A stretch of DNA of 64,000 nt. Origin: Sporosarcina sp. FSL K6-1508 (GTDB lineage Bacteria > Bacillota > Bacilli > Bacillales_A > Planococcaceae). Every line of letters begins with the position of its first letter. Positions within the stretch are counted from its first letter, which is position 1. Of this stretch, positions 17,452-26,336 are shown piece after piece. Below the pieces are notes generated by a model. That model worked only from the letters and a program-made list of their open reading frames with translations. It did no database searches and was not told where the DNA came from. Location of the stretch: assembly GCF_038007465.1 (NCBI RefSeq), contig NZ_JBBOXF010000001.1, positions 2,243,001-2,307,000 on the forward strand, read 5' to 3'. The position numbers and the translations under genes are program-made.

Positions 17452-17478
17452 AGCAACGCCCATGCAGCGTTGCTTTAT
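17452..17478 (+). terminator. Weak Rho-independent terminator
   Basis: AGCAACGC / GCGTTGCT with a 7-nt loop and a short T-rich tail. Confidence 0.55.
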
Positions 17479-17672
17479 TCAAATTTAAAAATTATTGTTG
17501 GCGAAACTCTTAAATCGGAATATGTATTTCGACAGTAGGTTGTTTTAATGACGATGGCAAATAATCTTTTAATCTAAGGGATTCTTGTGGTAAATTGGAA
17601 TTATAGAAGTTGGAAAATTATGAGTAAAAGACTATAGGTATAGTTTTACAGCGATGATTGTCATAACAGTGA

Positions 17673-17813
17673 AATCAACTATTGAAAAGTGGATTCGGAC
17701 TTAGATATATTGAATGAAATGATTATTGGTCTATTGAAGCTAACACGGATACTTCAGCCATTGAATTAATGGAATTCTTTGATGATAATAAATGTACTAT
17801 ATATGTTGAATAA
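17673..17813 (+). pseudogene. Decayed 3' gene fragment
   Basis: In one frame the sequence reads GFGLRYIE, a TGA stop, then NDYWSIEANTDTSAIELMEF and FDDNKCTIYVE before a final TAA. The composition is protein-like, but the internal stop and absence of an upstream start show decay. The last codons lie within the left end of the downstream repeat (from about 17798), so the repeat may have truncated the gene. Family not recognised. Confidence 0.45.
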
Positions 17814-18262
17814 AAAGAATCCCATTGAATCTGCTGTGGCGCTCAATAATGCGAGAGTTGTAATTCGGGGTGTGGATTGAAGGTCGCTTGGCGCTTTGGG
17901 GATGCCTTTCGCCGTAAGCCTGGATTAGCGCTTCGCATCCAGTTTCACGGCTTCAGTGACCCCTTTGCCGCGCCTTCGCTAGGGTGTTCATTATCGAGAG
18001 AAATGTAATTATGAGTTGTATATGTCGAGATTATAATGTGGTTATTAGTTGATACTAATTATAGTCAAGTAAGACGCACTTCAGATTGCAGATTTCATTA
18101 CAGATAATGAAATGCTCTCTCGCGGGAGGCATCCACAAAGCGTCGAAGCGGTATTAGTAGAAATTCTAATTCACTCCAAGTATTAGAGCTTTTTCAGTGG
18201 CCTCTCAAAAGCCCTTGTAAAGCGCATAGGCGGTATTCATTTGTTCAACATATATAGTTAGT
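17798..18262. repeat. Dispersed TIR-flanked repeat, long copy 1
   Basis: Begins TATATATGTTGAATAAAA and ends TTTGTTCAACATATATAG, so the ends are inverted repeats. The body is closely related to 52390-52870: both contain CGCTTTGGGGATGCCTTT, GCCGTAAGCCTGGATTA, CGCTAGGGTGTTCATTATCG, TTGATACTAATTATA and GCCTCTCAAAAGCCCTTGTA. No credible coding frame. Size and structure are those of a MITE-like non-autonomous element. Confidence 0.8.
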
Positions 18263-18350
18263 AGAATATATCCTTTTTCAACTAAAGGAAAGATAAGTCC
18301 AATAAGGAAAATAAATCTAAATGAAGAATTGTAAAAGAAGGAGGGATGAT

Positions 18351-18590
18351 ATGCTTTTTACTTTTATTTTTGGTGTTGCAGGTATAGTATACTCGATGCT
18401 TTGGCACCAGCAGTCATTAATACCACCGACAGATATATTTATTCCAATTGCAACAGGTGCACTGATTGATATTTTAATTCTATTAAGTGTTTCTAAACAT
18501 CTTAATGTTAAAGTTGAAGAGAGAGAAATGATAGAAAAGATAAGCAATGAAGAAATTGAACAAGAATTAGAAAATTATTTAAAAAAGTAA
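18351..18590 (+). CDS. Small membrane protein with charged C-terminus
   Basis: 79 residues: two hydrophobic segments (about 1-20 and 28-47) then an acidic/basic coiled-coil-like tail (EEREMIEKISNEEIEQELEN). I start at ATG 18351 since AAGGAGGG precedes it; the earlier in-frame ATG at 18321 lacks a site. No family recognised. Confidence 0.6.
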   Translation: MLFTFIFGVAGIVYSMLWHQQSLIPPTDIFIPIATGALIDILILLSVSKHLNVKVEEREMIEKISNEEIEQELENYLKK

Positions 18591-18713
18591 CCAAGCTTTC
18601 CACTTACTTAACTAAAGGGGGACATTACTTCAATAAGCAAGAATACCCTTTATCTCTTCAAGTAACGGTTCTTTAGTTGAACAAAAAATTAGTCTTTAAC
18701 GGAGGCGTTTACA

Positions 18714-18947
18714 TTGGAAAATGGTCGTAATAGCGGTTTGATTTACTGGCAGTTAAATTATAGAAAAAAGTTTATTAGAACCTTATGGATGATACCACCT
18801 AGTATTATTTTGATTGTAATGCTACTCATTTCGGAGGCCACTGATCCACTAAAGATTGTATTTACTTCGGCAATAATAGTTACTTTGTCTATTCAATTAT
18901 TTTACACCCATTATAAGTGGAAAAGTGATGTGGAATTAAACAATTGA
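18714..18947 (+). CDS. Small two-helix membrane protein, unknown
   Basis: 77 residues starting at TTG 18714, preceded by CGGAGGCG at a 9-nt spacing. Two hydrophobic segments (MIPPSIILIVMLLIS and IVFTSAIIVTLSIQLFY) follow a basic N-terminus (YWQLNYRKKFIR). Function unknown. Confidence 0.6.
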   Translation: MENGRNSGLIYWQLNYRKKFIRTLWMIPPSIILIVMLLISEATDPLKIVFTSAIIVTLSIQLFYTHYKWKSDVELNN

Positions 18948-18982
18948 ACAATTAAATTTTCTTGATGAGGAGAATATTATTT

Positions 18983-19675
18983 ATGGAAATTAAATTACTG
19001 ACATTACAAACAAAAGAATTGGAAATGATGAAAGAATTTTATACGCAATATTTAGGATTTTCTATTTGTAGGGAGAGTCAAAATAGCTTTCAAATTCAAA
19101 TAGGAACAAGCACTTTGGAATTTACTAATTTAAATGTAACAGGAGAACCATATTATCATTTTGCATTTAATATTCCCTCCAATCATTTTCAGGAAGCAAA
19201 GGAATGGTTGAAAGGAAAAACAACGCTTTTATTAGAAGACGGAGAAGACGAGGCAAATTTCTCGTTTTGGCCAGCACATGCTTGCTATTTTGAAGACCCA
19301 GCGGGAAATATAGTAGAACTCATTGCCCGTTATAATGTGAATGCAAATAGTGATACGCCATTTTCAGTAAATAACATTTTGAATATTAGCGAGATTGGTT
19401 TAATTGTAAAAGATGCACCAATGGTCGGCGAGCAATTTAAGGAAATTAATATTTTTGATAGTGAAAGTGATCTAATTACTAATTCTTCTTTAAATTTCAT
19501 GCAAAATAATAAAAATGGTGTTTTTATTATTTTAACTAGCATAGGTAGAAGGTGGCTGTTCTCAGAAAAGAAATCTAAAATTTTTCCATTGAAAATAACA
19601 ATTGAAAACCAAATAGTTTTAGGTGTAGATGAGGAACATAATTTTTTCATTAAATATAGTGATTATGTAATATGA
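18983..19675 (+). CDS. VOC (glyoxalase/bleomycin-resistance) superfamily protein
   Basis: 230 residues. The N-terminal ~125 residues form a VOC module: LLTLQTKELEMMKEFYTQYL at the start and CYFEDPAGNIVELIARYN near 107. The rest is a second, more diverged beta-rich half (EIGLIVKDAP). The family covers metal-dependent lyases, dioxygenases and binding proteins; a specific reaction cannot be read. Start ATG 18983 follows GAGGAGA. The first IS21-family element lies ~150 bp downstream. Confidence 0.75.
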   Translation: MEIKLLTLQTKELEMMKEFYTQYLGFSICRESQNSFQIQIGTSTLEFTNLNVTGEPYYHFAFNIPSNHFQEAKEWLKGKTTLLLEDGEDEANFSFWPAHACYFEDPAGNIVELIARYNVNANSDTPFSVNNILNISEIGLIVKDAPMVGEQFKEINIFDSESDLITNSSLNFMQNNKNGVFIILTSIGRRWLFSEKKSKIFPLKITIENQIVLGVDEEHNFFIKYSDYVI

Positions 19676-19786
19676 CTTATCCTTCATCTTGCGATCCAAC
19701 TTAATATCAAAGCAACATGCTAAAAAGAAATTAGAGCTACGTACGATTTACCTTCTGAAATAAAAAAAGTTATTGTCACTACTCTG

Positions 19787-19817
19787 CTAATCAAATTGAT
19801 TGGCAATTTTTTGTTTT
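19787..19817 (+). terminator. Probable terminator after the VOC gene
   Basis: GCTAATCAA-ATT-GATTGGC forms an imperfect stem and is followed by AATTTTTTG. Confidence 0.55.
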
Positions 19818-19881
19818 AGCCAGTGGGTTATAAATGTCAATCTAAACATGTACAGTTTTGCTTGTTTAAGAATGTACAAAA

Positions 19882-20634
19882 TCACTCATCTTCTTTTTTG
19901 AGGTGATCCTTTATTCTGTAGGATTGTCCAACGATACTTACAACTGTTGCGTGATGCAGAACACGATCCAATATGGCGTTCGCTAATTTGGTATCCTGGA
20001 AAACTTCATCCCATGCTTTGAAGTTAATATTCGTCGTTAAAATCGTACTTTTTTTTTCATAACGCATATCAATGAGCTGGAAGAACATCTTCGCATCCTC
20101 TGCTTCAATTGGTAAGTAACCAATCTCATCAATAATCAATAGTCTATACTTCGTATAATGCTTTAAACGGACTTCTAAGCGATTCTCTATCTTTGCACGC
20201 TTCAAGTTCTGGATTAAGTCGTGGCACTTTATAAAGTAAGTGCTGGTACGTTTCTTTGCGGCCGCTATACCTATCGATGTCGCCAAATGAGTTTTGCCGA
20301 CCCCGCTGGGGCCTAAAAATACAATGTTCTCTTGCGCCTCAAGGAAGCGTAATGAAATAAAATCTGAAATTTGCTGCTTATTTATACTTGGCTGAAATTC
20401 AAAATCAAATTCAGTGATTTCTTTTCGGTGTGGGAAGGCACCCACTTTAACCATTGAGTGAATCATATTTTGTTCTTTCACATCAATCTCATAATTTGTA
20501 AGTTTGACTAAAGTATCTATAAATGACAATTCGTTTTTAATGCTGAAGTCCACGACTTCTCCTAAATGTTGCGTCATTTGTTTCAGTTTTAAGTACTCTA
20601 AGTTTTGGATTAATTGCTGATAACTATTCTTCAT
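19882..20634 (-). CDS. istB: IS21-family helper ATPase IstB
   Basis: A DnaC/IstB-type AAA ATPase of about 250 residues that promotes strand transfer by IstA. Walker A is GPSGVGKTHLA near 104 and Walker B LLIIDEIGYLPIEAEDAK near 165. Start ATG 20634 lies inside the 3' end of istA (11-bp overlap), as in most IS21 elements. Intact. Confidence 0.92.
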   Translation of the reverse strand: MKNSYQQLIQNLEYLKLKQMTQHLGEVVDFSIKNELSFIDTLVKLTNYEIDVKEQNMIHSMVKVGAFPHRKEITEFDFEFQPSINKQQISDFISLRFLEAQENIVFLGPSGVGKTHLATSIGIAAAKKRTSTYFIKCHDLIQNLKRAKIENRLEVRLKHYTKYRLLIIDEIGYLPIEAEDAKMFFQLIDMRYEKKSTILTTNINFKAWDEVFQDTKLANAILDRVLHHATVVSIVGQSYRIKDHLKKEDE

Positions 20635-21919
20635 CGCTATACACCTCACCGATTGCTGCTAGATTTTGTTTGGCTAAAGCATCGATATCTGGATAATAGG
20701 GAATTGCTTTGGCTAGCGTATCTTTATAATGCGTCTCTTTATAATTTAATTTCGATGTAGTTATCTGATGCTGCACAATTAATTCCGTGGTATAGTAGAC
20801 AAATAACTGATCATCATATACTTGTAACCCGACCGTCTTCCCTTGATATTTGGCTGGAACCGAATATTGGTTAGACTTGTAGGTAATCATGTTTGAAGCA
20901 TTGACTTTTACAAGTGTGTGCTTGATTCTGTAAGAATCTTTTACTTTGTCCTGTGGTAGGGGGAGTAAGAGGTTCTTTTCTTGTTTGTGCGCAAATAGTG
21001 GTATCTTATTCGTCCCTTGATTGATACTTTGATTAATACGTGTACAGAGCTTCTGTATGAATTGATGTAACTCTTCATAGTTGAATTTCCCCTGATAAGC
21101 ATGAATCTCATCCAACAGCTTCATAGGTGCTTCTACTTTGCCTTTTGTTCTAGGTCTTCCTGCAACACAAGGTTGGACTTTGAAGCCGAAATCCTTCGCG
21201 AATTGAGTAAACTTGTTATTCACAACTCCCTTGAAATAATCTGTTCTTGCCTCATCCATTACGGTTTTCATATTGTCTGTCACAATCACTTTTGGTACGC
21301 CTCCAAATACTTCAAACGCTTCTGTCATAAATGACAATAAGACACTTTGAGATTTTGAAATACTTAGATGAAAGGCTCTAAATCTTGAATAAGAAAGTAG
21401 GAGCACTGCCACATTCACATAGATAATTTCACCATCTTTCATTTCATAGCGAATACTCTCTTTCCAATCCAGCTGTGCTTGTTCACCAGGTTTCGTTTCA
21501 TAACGAATCCCAGATGAAGCACTTGATGTTGTACGCTTTCCATCATCAAAGTAGGCCTTGAATTCTGGTTTTCGATTTATATATGCACGGAAAGCAGATT
21601 GCGAACACTGTAGATCATGATTATCCGTAAGATATTGCCATAAAACTCGCTTGTAATAAAAGATTTGTTTGGAATCGGTGGATAAAAGTAACGCGATGAC
21701 TTCATAGTATTGGTCAATTTTAGAAGCTTTATTTCTAGTTTCCTTTGGTGTGAAACCGTTTAAATATTTTTCAATCGTTCGACGATCTACATTTAATTCT
21801 CTAGCCAACCGGCTTTTATTTATTTTCATTTTTAAATTCCCCATTAGTTGCTGTAGTTTTGGTAGATCGAAAAGATTCTTCACTTCAATTTCCGTCTGAA
21901 TATCTAGCTGCAAATACAC
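20624..21919 (-). CDS. istA: IS21-family transposase IstA
   Basis: A DDE transposase with an N-terminal helix-turn-helix (KINKSRLARELNVDRRTIEK) and a catalytic core containing QLDWKESI, VIVTDNMKTVMDEA and GKVEAPMKLLDE, which supply the D, D and E. I prefer GTG 21919, preceded by AAGAGGTGAT, giving 431 residues; a longer frame from ATG 21967 would start within the terminal repeat. It appears intact, so the element may be active. It differs clearly in sequence from the second IS21 element at 24.7 kb. Confidence 0.92.
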   Translation of the reverse strand: MYLQLDIQTEIEVKNLFDLPKLQQLMGNLKMKINKSRLARELNVDRRTIEKYLNGFTPKETRNKASKIDQYYEVIALLLSTDSKQIFYYKRVLWQYLTDNHDLQCSQSAFRAYINRKPEFKAYFDDGKRTTSSASSGIRYETKPGEQAQLDWKESIRYEMKDGEIIYVNVAVLLLSYSRFRAFHLSISKSQSVLLSFMTEAFEVFGGVPKVIVTDNMKTVMDEARTDYFKGVVNNKFTQFAKDFGFKVQPCVAGRPRTKGKVEAPMKLLDEIHAYQGKFNYEELHQFIQKLCTRINQSINQGTNKIPLFAHKQEKNLLLPLPQDKVKDSYRIKHTLVKVNASNMITYKSNQYSVPAKYQGKTVGLQVYDDQLFVYYTTELIVQHQITTSKLNYKETHYKDTLAKAIPYYPDIDALAKQNLAAIGEVYSDEE

Positions 21920-22069
21920 ACCAATCACCTCTTGATTAGTATGAAGAAGTGACTCGGATATGTACATATCTATTCAAGCACTTATGTACATATTTAGACT
22001 ATCATTTATAGTGGGTAGAGGAATTCAAAAAATAAAACCATTATGATAAAGGACAACAGGAGGGAAACT

Positions 22070-22666
22070 ATGGGGAATAACGACTTGTATGTTTATCATA
22101 TCGTTACTAAGAAAAAAATGAGTCTAGGGCAGATAATCAACTTCGACAAAAACCAAAAGAATACCTTATACCGATTCTTTTTTGAGAGAGAGCAATTGAA
22201 TTCTAAAGGTGAAGACTTCATTCAGATTTTACAAGGCCATTATACTAATGAAGGCTTGAACTTGGATAATGAAAATGCCCAAGTAGCTTTAAATTATGTT
22301 GACCAAACAATCAGAGCTATTAGGGAAGTTATAGTAGAGATGGTTAGATTACAAGAATATCCTGACTATCCTTCAAGGTTGTGTTGCTTATACGCTGCGA
22401 AAAGTTATGAAGATACTTTGAAATGGAAAGCAATATTTGATTCATACAATCGGAAGGTTTTGCAGATTGTTAAACTGCGAGTTATTGGTGATGCTTTTGA
22501 GGGAGATGGGAAACTTCTACCAAAGGAGGATGGGGTCCCTTTTTCTGAAAAAATTGAACAGGCTAGAGAATATTGGAAGGGGAATGACAGAAATGAACTT
22601 CCTGAGCTTTTGATTAACGGACTAATTGAAGTGGTAGAAATCATTGAAGATTTCTCAAAAGTATAG
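22070..22666 (+). CDS. DUF2441-type protein
   Basis: 198 residues starting at ATG 22070 behind AGGAGGG. The N-terminal LYVYHIVTKKKMSLGQIINF, the middle YPSRLCCLYAAKSYEDTLKW and the later VLQIVKLRVIGDAFEGDG are the conserved blocks of DUF2441. The arrangement of an early His-x-Val-Thr, a Ser-Arg block and a late acidic block is reminiscent of ADP-ribosyltransferase folds, but that is a guess from pattern. It sits immediately right of IS21 copy a, in an accessory region, with no clear partner. Confidence 0.6.
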   Translation: MGNNDLYVYHIVTKKKMSLGQIINFDKNQKNTLYRFFFEREQLNSKGEDFIQILQGHYTNEGLNLDNENAQVALNYVDQTIRAIREVIVEMVRLQEYPDYPSRLCCLYAAKSYEDTLKWKAIFDSYNRKVLQIVKLRVIGDAFEGDGKLLPKEDGVPFSEKIEQAREYWKGNDRNELPELLINGLIEVVEIIEDFSKV

Positions 22667-22890
22667 ATTGATAGGTTTATTCAATATAAAAATTTATATT
22701 ATTCTAACTGAGTATTTTACTGGAACAACAATAAGTCATCTCTGCTTGTACTAGCGTTAACGGGATAGGTTGTTGGGACGCCCCAACTTTTTTCACTTAG
22801 GATTGCCGCGTAGTATAGTTGATCTATGCACCAAAGAGTATATGACGCATAGAATAAATTGGAGATGATTAAGTACTGGGGGTTAAAATT

Positions 22891-23163
22891 TTGAATAAAA
22901 GCAATGAGAATTTTTATCAAAATGGTTTTAATCTTGATAAAGGAAACCAAGCTGCCAAACTTGCTGTAATTGGTGGAGTCATTACTATTCTCGGTGATGC
23001 GATATCCACTTTGGCAGCTGTACTAGCATTAGAAGAAGCAACACAAGAAAAAGATGATAATAATGAAATTAAAGATATGCAAAAGCAAATTAACTATTTA
23101 ACAACAGAACTAAATACTCTTAAAAATTCGAGTGGTAAAAAGAATCATAATCATGGGATATAG
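22891..23163 (+). CDS. Small protein with one hydrophobic helix and a coiled coil
   Basis: 90 residues from TTG 22891, preceded by TGGGGGT. An alanine/glycine/isoleucine-rich helix (about 21-48, AVIGGVITILGDAISTLAAV) is followed by a charged heptad-like stretch (IKDMQKQINYLTTELNTLK). Similar short proteins occur in Bacillus accessory DNA, without known role. Confidence 0.5.
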   Translation: MNKSNENFYQNGFNLDKGNQAAKLAVIGGVITILGDAISTLAAVLALEEATQEKDDNNEIKDMQKQINYLTTELNTLKNSSGKKNHNHGI

Positions 23164-23194
23164 ATGATGATATCTTTCTTACTCGAAGTGAGAT

Positions 23195-23329
23195 TTAACC
23201 CCAATGCTCATGGCGTTCCATGATTTTGATAATTTTATGAATCCACGTTTTATCAAGATTTATTACAATATAGCTGTTGGAAGAGGTCTTTCCATCCAAT
23301 TTTCTTCCCATTTCAATTTCCTCGAACAA
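23195..23329 (-). pseudogene. Short minus-strand coding remnant
   Basis: In frame from TTG 23329 the sequence reads LFEEIEMGRKLDGKTSSNSY then IVINLDKTWIHKIIKIMERH and ends EHWG-stop, with an upstream in-frame TAG. It looks like the C-terminus of a small protein whose 5' part is lost. Family not recognised; no ribosome binding site seen. Confidence 0.35.
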
Positions 23330-23917
23330 TATTCCATCCTATTCATCCCACACATTAAACTTTGTTCTAAAATCTTACATCAGATTCCCTAACACATGCC
23401 ATAAACAAAATTCTTTAGCAGCACCATTATTGAATAGCCAAATTTAAAAACCTGCTAACATACACAAAACTCTACACTTCGCAATATGTGTCAACTATGC
23501 AAGACTCGCAAATTCTTCTAATGATAGCCTGCTACTTTAATACGACATGGTTAATTAAGAAAAGTCGATTCCATTACTGTACAGGAATTCGATTTTTTTG
23601 TAATTCTATTTTCGAATCAAGTTCGAAAATATCAATATTAACTCTTCTGCATATCAAGATAGCGTTGAAGCCCACTTAACTATGCTTTTGTCATTCGCTG
23701 AAGTGAAGTATCTACTTTTCAATACTTCCACAAGTTAAAGAATTGCTTTGGTCCCCTTCTTTAACTTTAGAGGGAGGGATTATTTGTTAGTTGGAATAGA
23801 ACTGAATATTATGCTAAACTGTATAGGTATATATTGGAAACGTAGGTATTCAAATAGTAGTAATTAAATGTGAAAGAGTTTGCTGCCATTCGTACTTGTT
23901 TTTATGGAGGGATATTT
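23330..23917. other. Gene-poor AT-rich interval
   Basis: Apart from the remnant on its left and the ribosome binding site of the penicillin-binding protein gene on its right (GGAGG at 23906-23910), I find no supported gene. Two short open frames (to 23392 and 23488-23679) lack ribosome binding sites and protein-like composition. Confidence 0.5.
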
Positions 23918-24670
23918 ATGAAAAAACAGATACGTAAAGCGAACCAAGCTAAAGTACACCAACGAAAAAATATCGCATTCCGGATGAACTTCCTATTCTT
24001 TTCAATTTTCGTCCTATTTTCATTGCTCATTTTACGTCTTGGCTATTTACAAATCGTCAAGGGCGAAGATTATTCCAAAGAGCTTGAAAGAAGGGAGGAA
24101 ATTGGTGTCAACACAAGTGTGCCAAGAGGAAGAATATTTGACCGCATGGGACATGTACTTGTTGATAATGATCCGCAAAACGCCATTACATATACGAAAA
24201 TGACCTCGACGAGTTCCAGAGATATGCTTGAAATTGCTGAGAAACTTGCAGTCTTGATTGAACAAGATACGAAAAGGATTACCCCGGGGGATAAAAGGGA
24301 CTTTTGGATTTTGAAAAATTCGAAGGAAGCACTTAAAAAAGTTTCCAAAGAGGAACTGCTTGCAATTGAAAAGGATAGTTCATTATCAAGAACACAAATG
24401 CAAAGTAAAATCAATACGCTGACACGAGAGCGTGTAACAAAAGAGGAAACTAGTTCATTCACAGATGAGGAGCTGGAAGTACTTGCAATTTACAGAGAAA
24501 TGATGGCAGGCTATGCGTATTCCCCGCAAATTGTGAAAAGTGGAAATGTCACCAAAGAGGAATTCGCGATAGTGTCTGAACGTCTTGGGGAATTGCCGGG
24601 TGTGGATACAACGATAGATTGGGAACGTATGAGGAGATCAGAAAATACGATTCTAGGAACAACCACCAGT
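23918..24670 (+). pseudogene. Class B penicillin-binding protein, N-terminal part, split by IS21 copy b
   Basis: 251 codons of a PBP2/PbpA-PbpH-type transpeptidase: short basic cytoplasmic tail, a membrane anchor at about 22-45 (FRMNFLFFSIFVLFSLLILR) and the start of the dimerisation domain with NTSVPRGRIFDRMGHVLVDN near 70-90. The frame is cut after TILGTTTS by insertion of the IS; the apparent continuation TSCKR-stop is IS sequence. Joining codon 251 to the C-terminal part at 27172 restores a continuous 717-residue protein. Start ATG 23918 has GGAGG at a 7-nt spacing. Confidence 0.92.
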
Positions 24671-24782
24671 TGTAAACGATAAACTAAAGTGAGCAGTTTT
24701 CCACAAATAAGATTGAGCAGTTTTCCTCTAAATAATTCACTTCCTTTATACTAAACTTGTAAAAGGAAGTGAGGAAACTGGA

Positions 24783-26336
24783 GTGAAGAAAATCATGATT
24801 TATATGAAAATCTGCGAGTTATCCGAAATGGGCTTTTCTAAGTCGGCAATTGCGAGAAAGTTGGACATTTCAAGAAATACCGTTTCTAAATATCTAAAGA
24901 GTACATCTGAAGAATTTGAGGATTATTTAGTCTCCTTACAATCACGTAAAAAGAAGTTGGATCCCTACAGGGATGTCATTGTTGGATGGTTGAAGAAATA
25001 TCCTGATATGAGTAGTGCCCAGGTCTACGACTGGTTGAAAGAGAATCAGGGGTTGAATGAAGATAATATTGTGGAGAATACTACTAGGAATTATGTGAAT
25101 GAGTTACGTGCTGCATATCATATACCAAAAGTGTCTGAACAAAGAGTTTATGAAGCAGTTCCGGATAGTCCGATGGGTTTTCAAGCACAAGTAGATTTCG
25201 GTCAAGATTTGGTGACTTGTAATGACGGAAAGAGAAGAAGGCTTTATTTTATTGGGTTTGTATTATCCAATTCTAGGTATAAGTACATTGAATTCTTAGA
25301 TAGACATTTCCATACAAGAGATTTAGTCCGCTGTCATGAAAATGCTTTTGAGTTTTTTGGAGGCATGCCTGAAGAAATGGTATATGACCAAGATGCTTTA
25401 CTAGCTGTAAGTGAAAATGCGGGTGACTTATTATTTACCAAGGAATTTGATAATTACCGTAAACTAAGAAAATTTTCTATTTATTTATGTAGAAAAAGCG
25501 ATCCCGAATCAAAAGGGAAAATAGAACAAGTCGTCAAGTTCGTGAAGCATAACTTCATGAAGAATCGTGAGTTTCAAGACATCCATTTGTGGAATCAACA
25601 AGCCATTCAATGGCTTGAGAGAACCGGAAACTACAAAGTGCATCATAATACAAAAAAAAGACCTTCTGAAGTGCATACAGTCGAAAAACTGCACTTAAGA
25701 AAAGTCTCTTCAAAATTCTCTTTCGAGAATTCCCTAATAGAAAGTATAACAAGAACAATTCAAAAGGACAATGTCATACGCTTTGAATCCAATCGTTATT
25801 CCGTACCTACAGGTACGTACGATGCGAAAACTAAAAACATGGCATATTTAGAAGTAACCACAGATGACCACCTAAATATTCGATTACAGACATCTGGAGA
25901 ATTAATCGCGAGACATTTACTCTGTAGTTCGAAAGGACAATTAGTTTATGATCCAACTCATCATAAGAAACCAAGTCCAAAGAAAACGCTATTGAGAGAC
26001 GAAATTGTGATTAGGTTTTCTAATAAAGAATTGATTTGTTGGTTTTTAGATGAATTGAATAAGAAGTATCCAAGACACTTATTAGACCAGTTGAAAGTAT
26101 TACAAATGGTCATTCGAAATCATCCAGAGCATATAAATGAAGCGCTGGAAACTGTGAAAACTTTGCATATGATTAGTGCTAATGACTTCAGAGATGTCGC
26201 TTTCACGCTACATAAAGAATCACAGATGCAAGTAAAAGAAGTAATTACCAATTCACCAAAATATCAAGAATATAAGGCAGCAGAACGATCAGAAGATTAC
26301 TACACCGATTTATTATCTGGGGGTAAAAGGTCATGA
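24783..26336 (+). CDS. istA: IS21-family transposase IstA
   Basis: 517 residues starting at GTG 24783. An N-terminal helix-turn-helix (GFSKSAIARKLDISRNTVSK) precedes the DDE core: QAQVDFGQDLVTC near 139, MVYDQDALLAV near 200 and SDPESKGKIEQVVKF near 241. It overlaps istB by 4 bp. Appears intact. Confidence 0.93.
   Translation: MKKIMIYMKICELSEMGFSKSAIARKLDISRNTVSKYLKSTSEEFEDYLVSLQSRKKKLDPYRDVIVGWLKKYPDMSSAQVYDWLKENQGLNEDNIVENTTRNYVNELRAAYHIPKVSEQRVYEAVPDSPMGFQAQVDFGQDLVTCNDGKRRRLYFIGFVLSNSRYKYIEFLDRHFHTRDLVRCHENAFEFFGGMPEEMVYDQDALLAVSENAGDLLFTKEFDNYRKLRKFSIYLCRKSDPESKGKIEQVVKFVKHNFMKNREFQDIHLWNQQAIQWLERTGNYKVHHNTKKRPSEVHTVEKLHLRKVSSKFSFENSLIESITRTIQKDNVIRFESNRYSVPTGTYDAKTKNMAYLEVTTDDHLNIRLQTSGELIARHLLCSSKGQLVYDPTHHKKPSPKKTLLRDEIVIRFSNKELICWFLDELNKKYPRHLLDQLKVLQMVIRNHPEHINEALETVKTLHMISANDFRDVAFTLHKESQMQVKEVITNSPKYQEYKAAERSEDYYTDLLSGGKRS

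Larger units (their letters stand above)
19829..22010 (-). mobile_element. Complete IS21-family element (copy a), 2182 bp
   Basis: Carries istA and istB on the minus strand. The ends are inverted: TATAAATG (19829-19836) and CATTTATA (22003-22010), continuing inward through TCTAAACATGTACA and its counterpart TCTAAATATGTACA, with a second TGTACA repeat about 25 bp further in on each side. The flanks carry the direct repeat GTGGGT (19823-19828 and 22011-22016), a plausible 6-bp target duplication. Both genes are open and appear intact. Confidence 0.85.

Noticed and set aside
23488..23679. 63-codon open frame upstream of the pbp gene
   Set aside because: No ribosome binding site and unconvincing composition.
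24671..24682. TSCKR ending of the truncated PBP frame as a natural C-terminus
   Set aside because: These codons come from the IS left end (TGTAAACGATAA), not from the gene.
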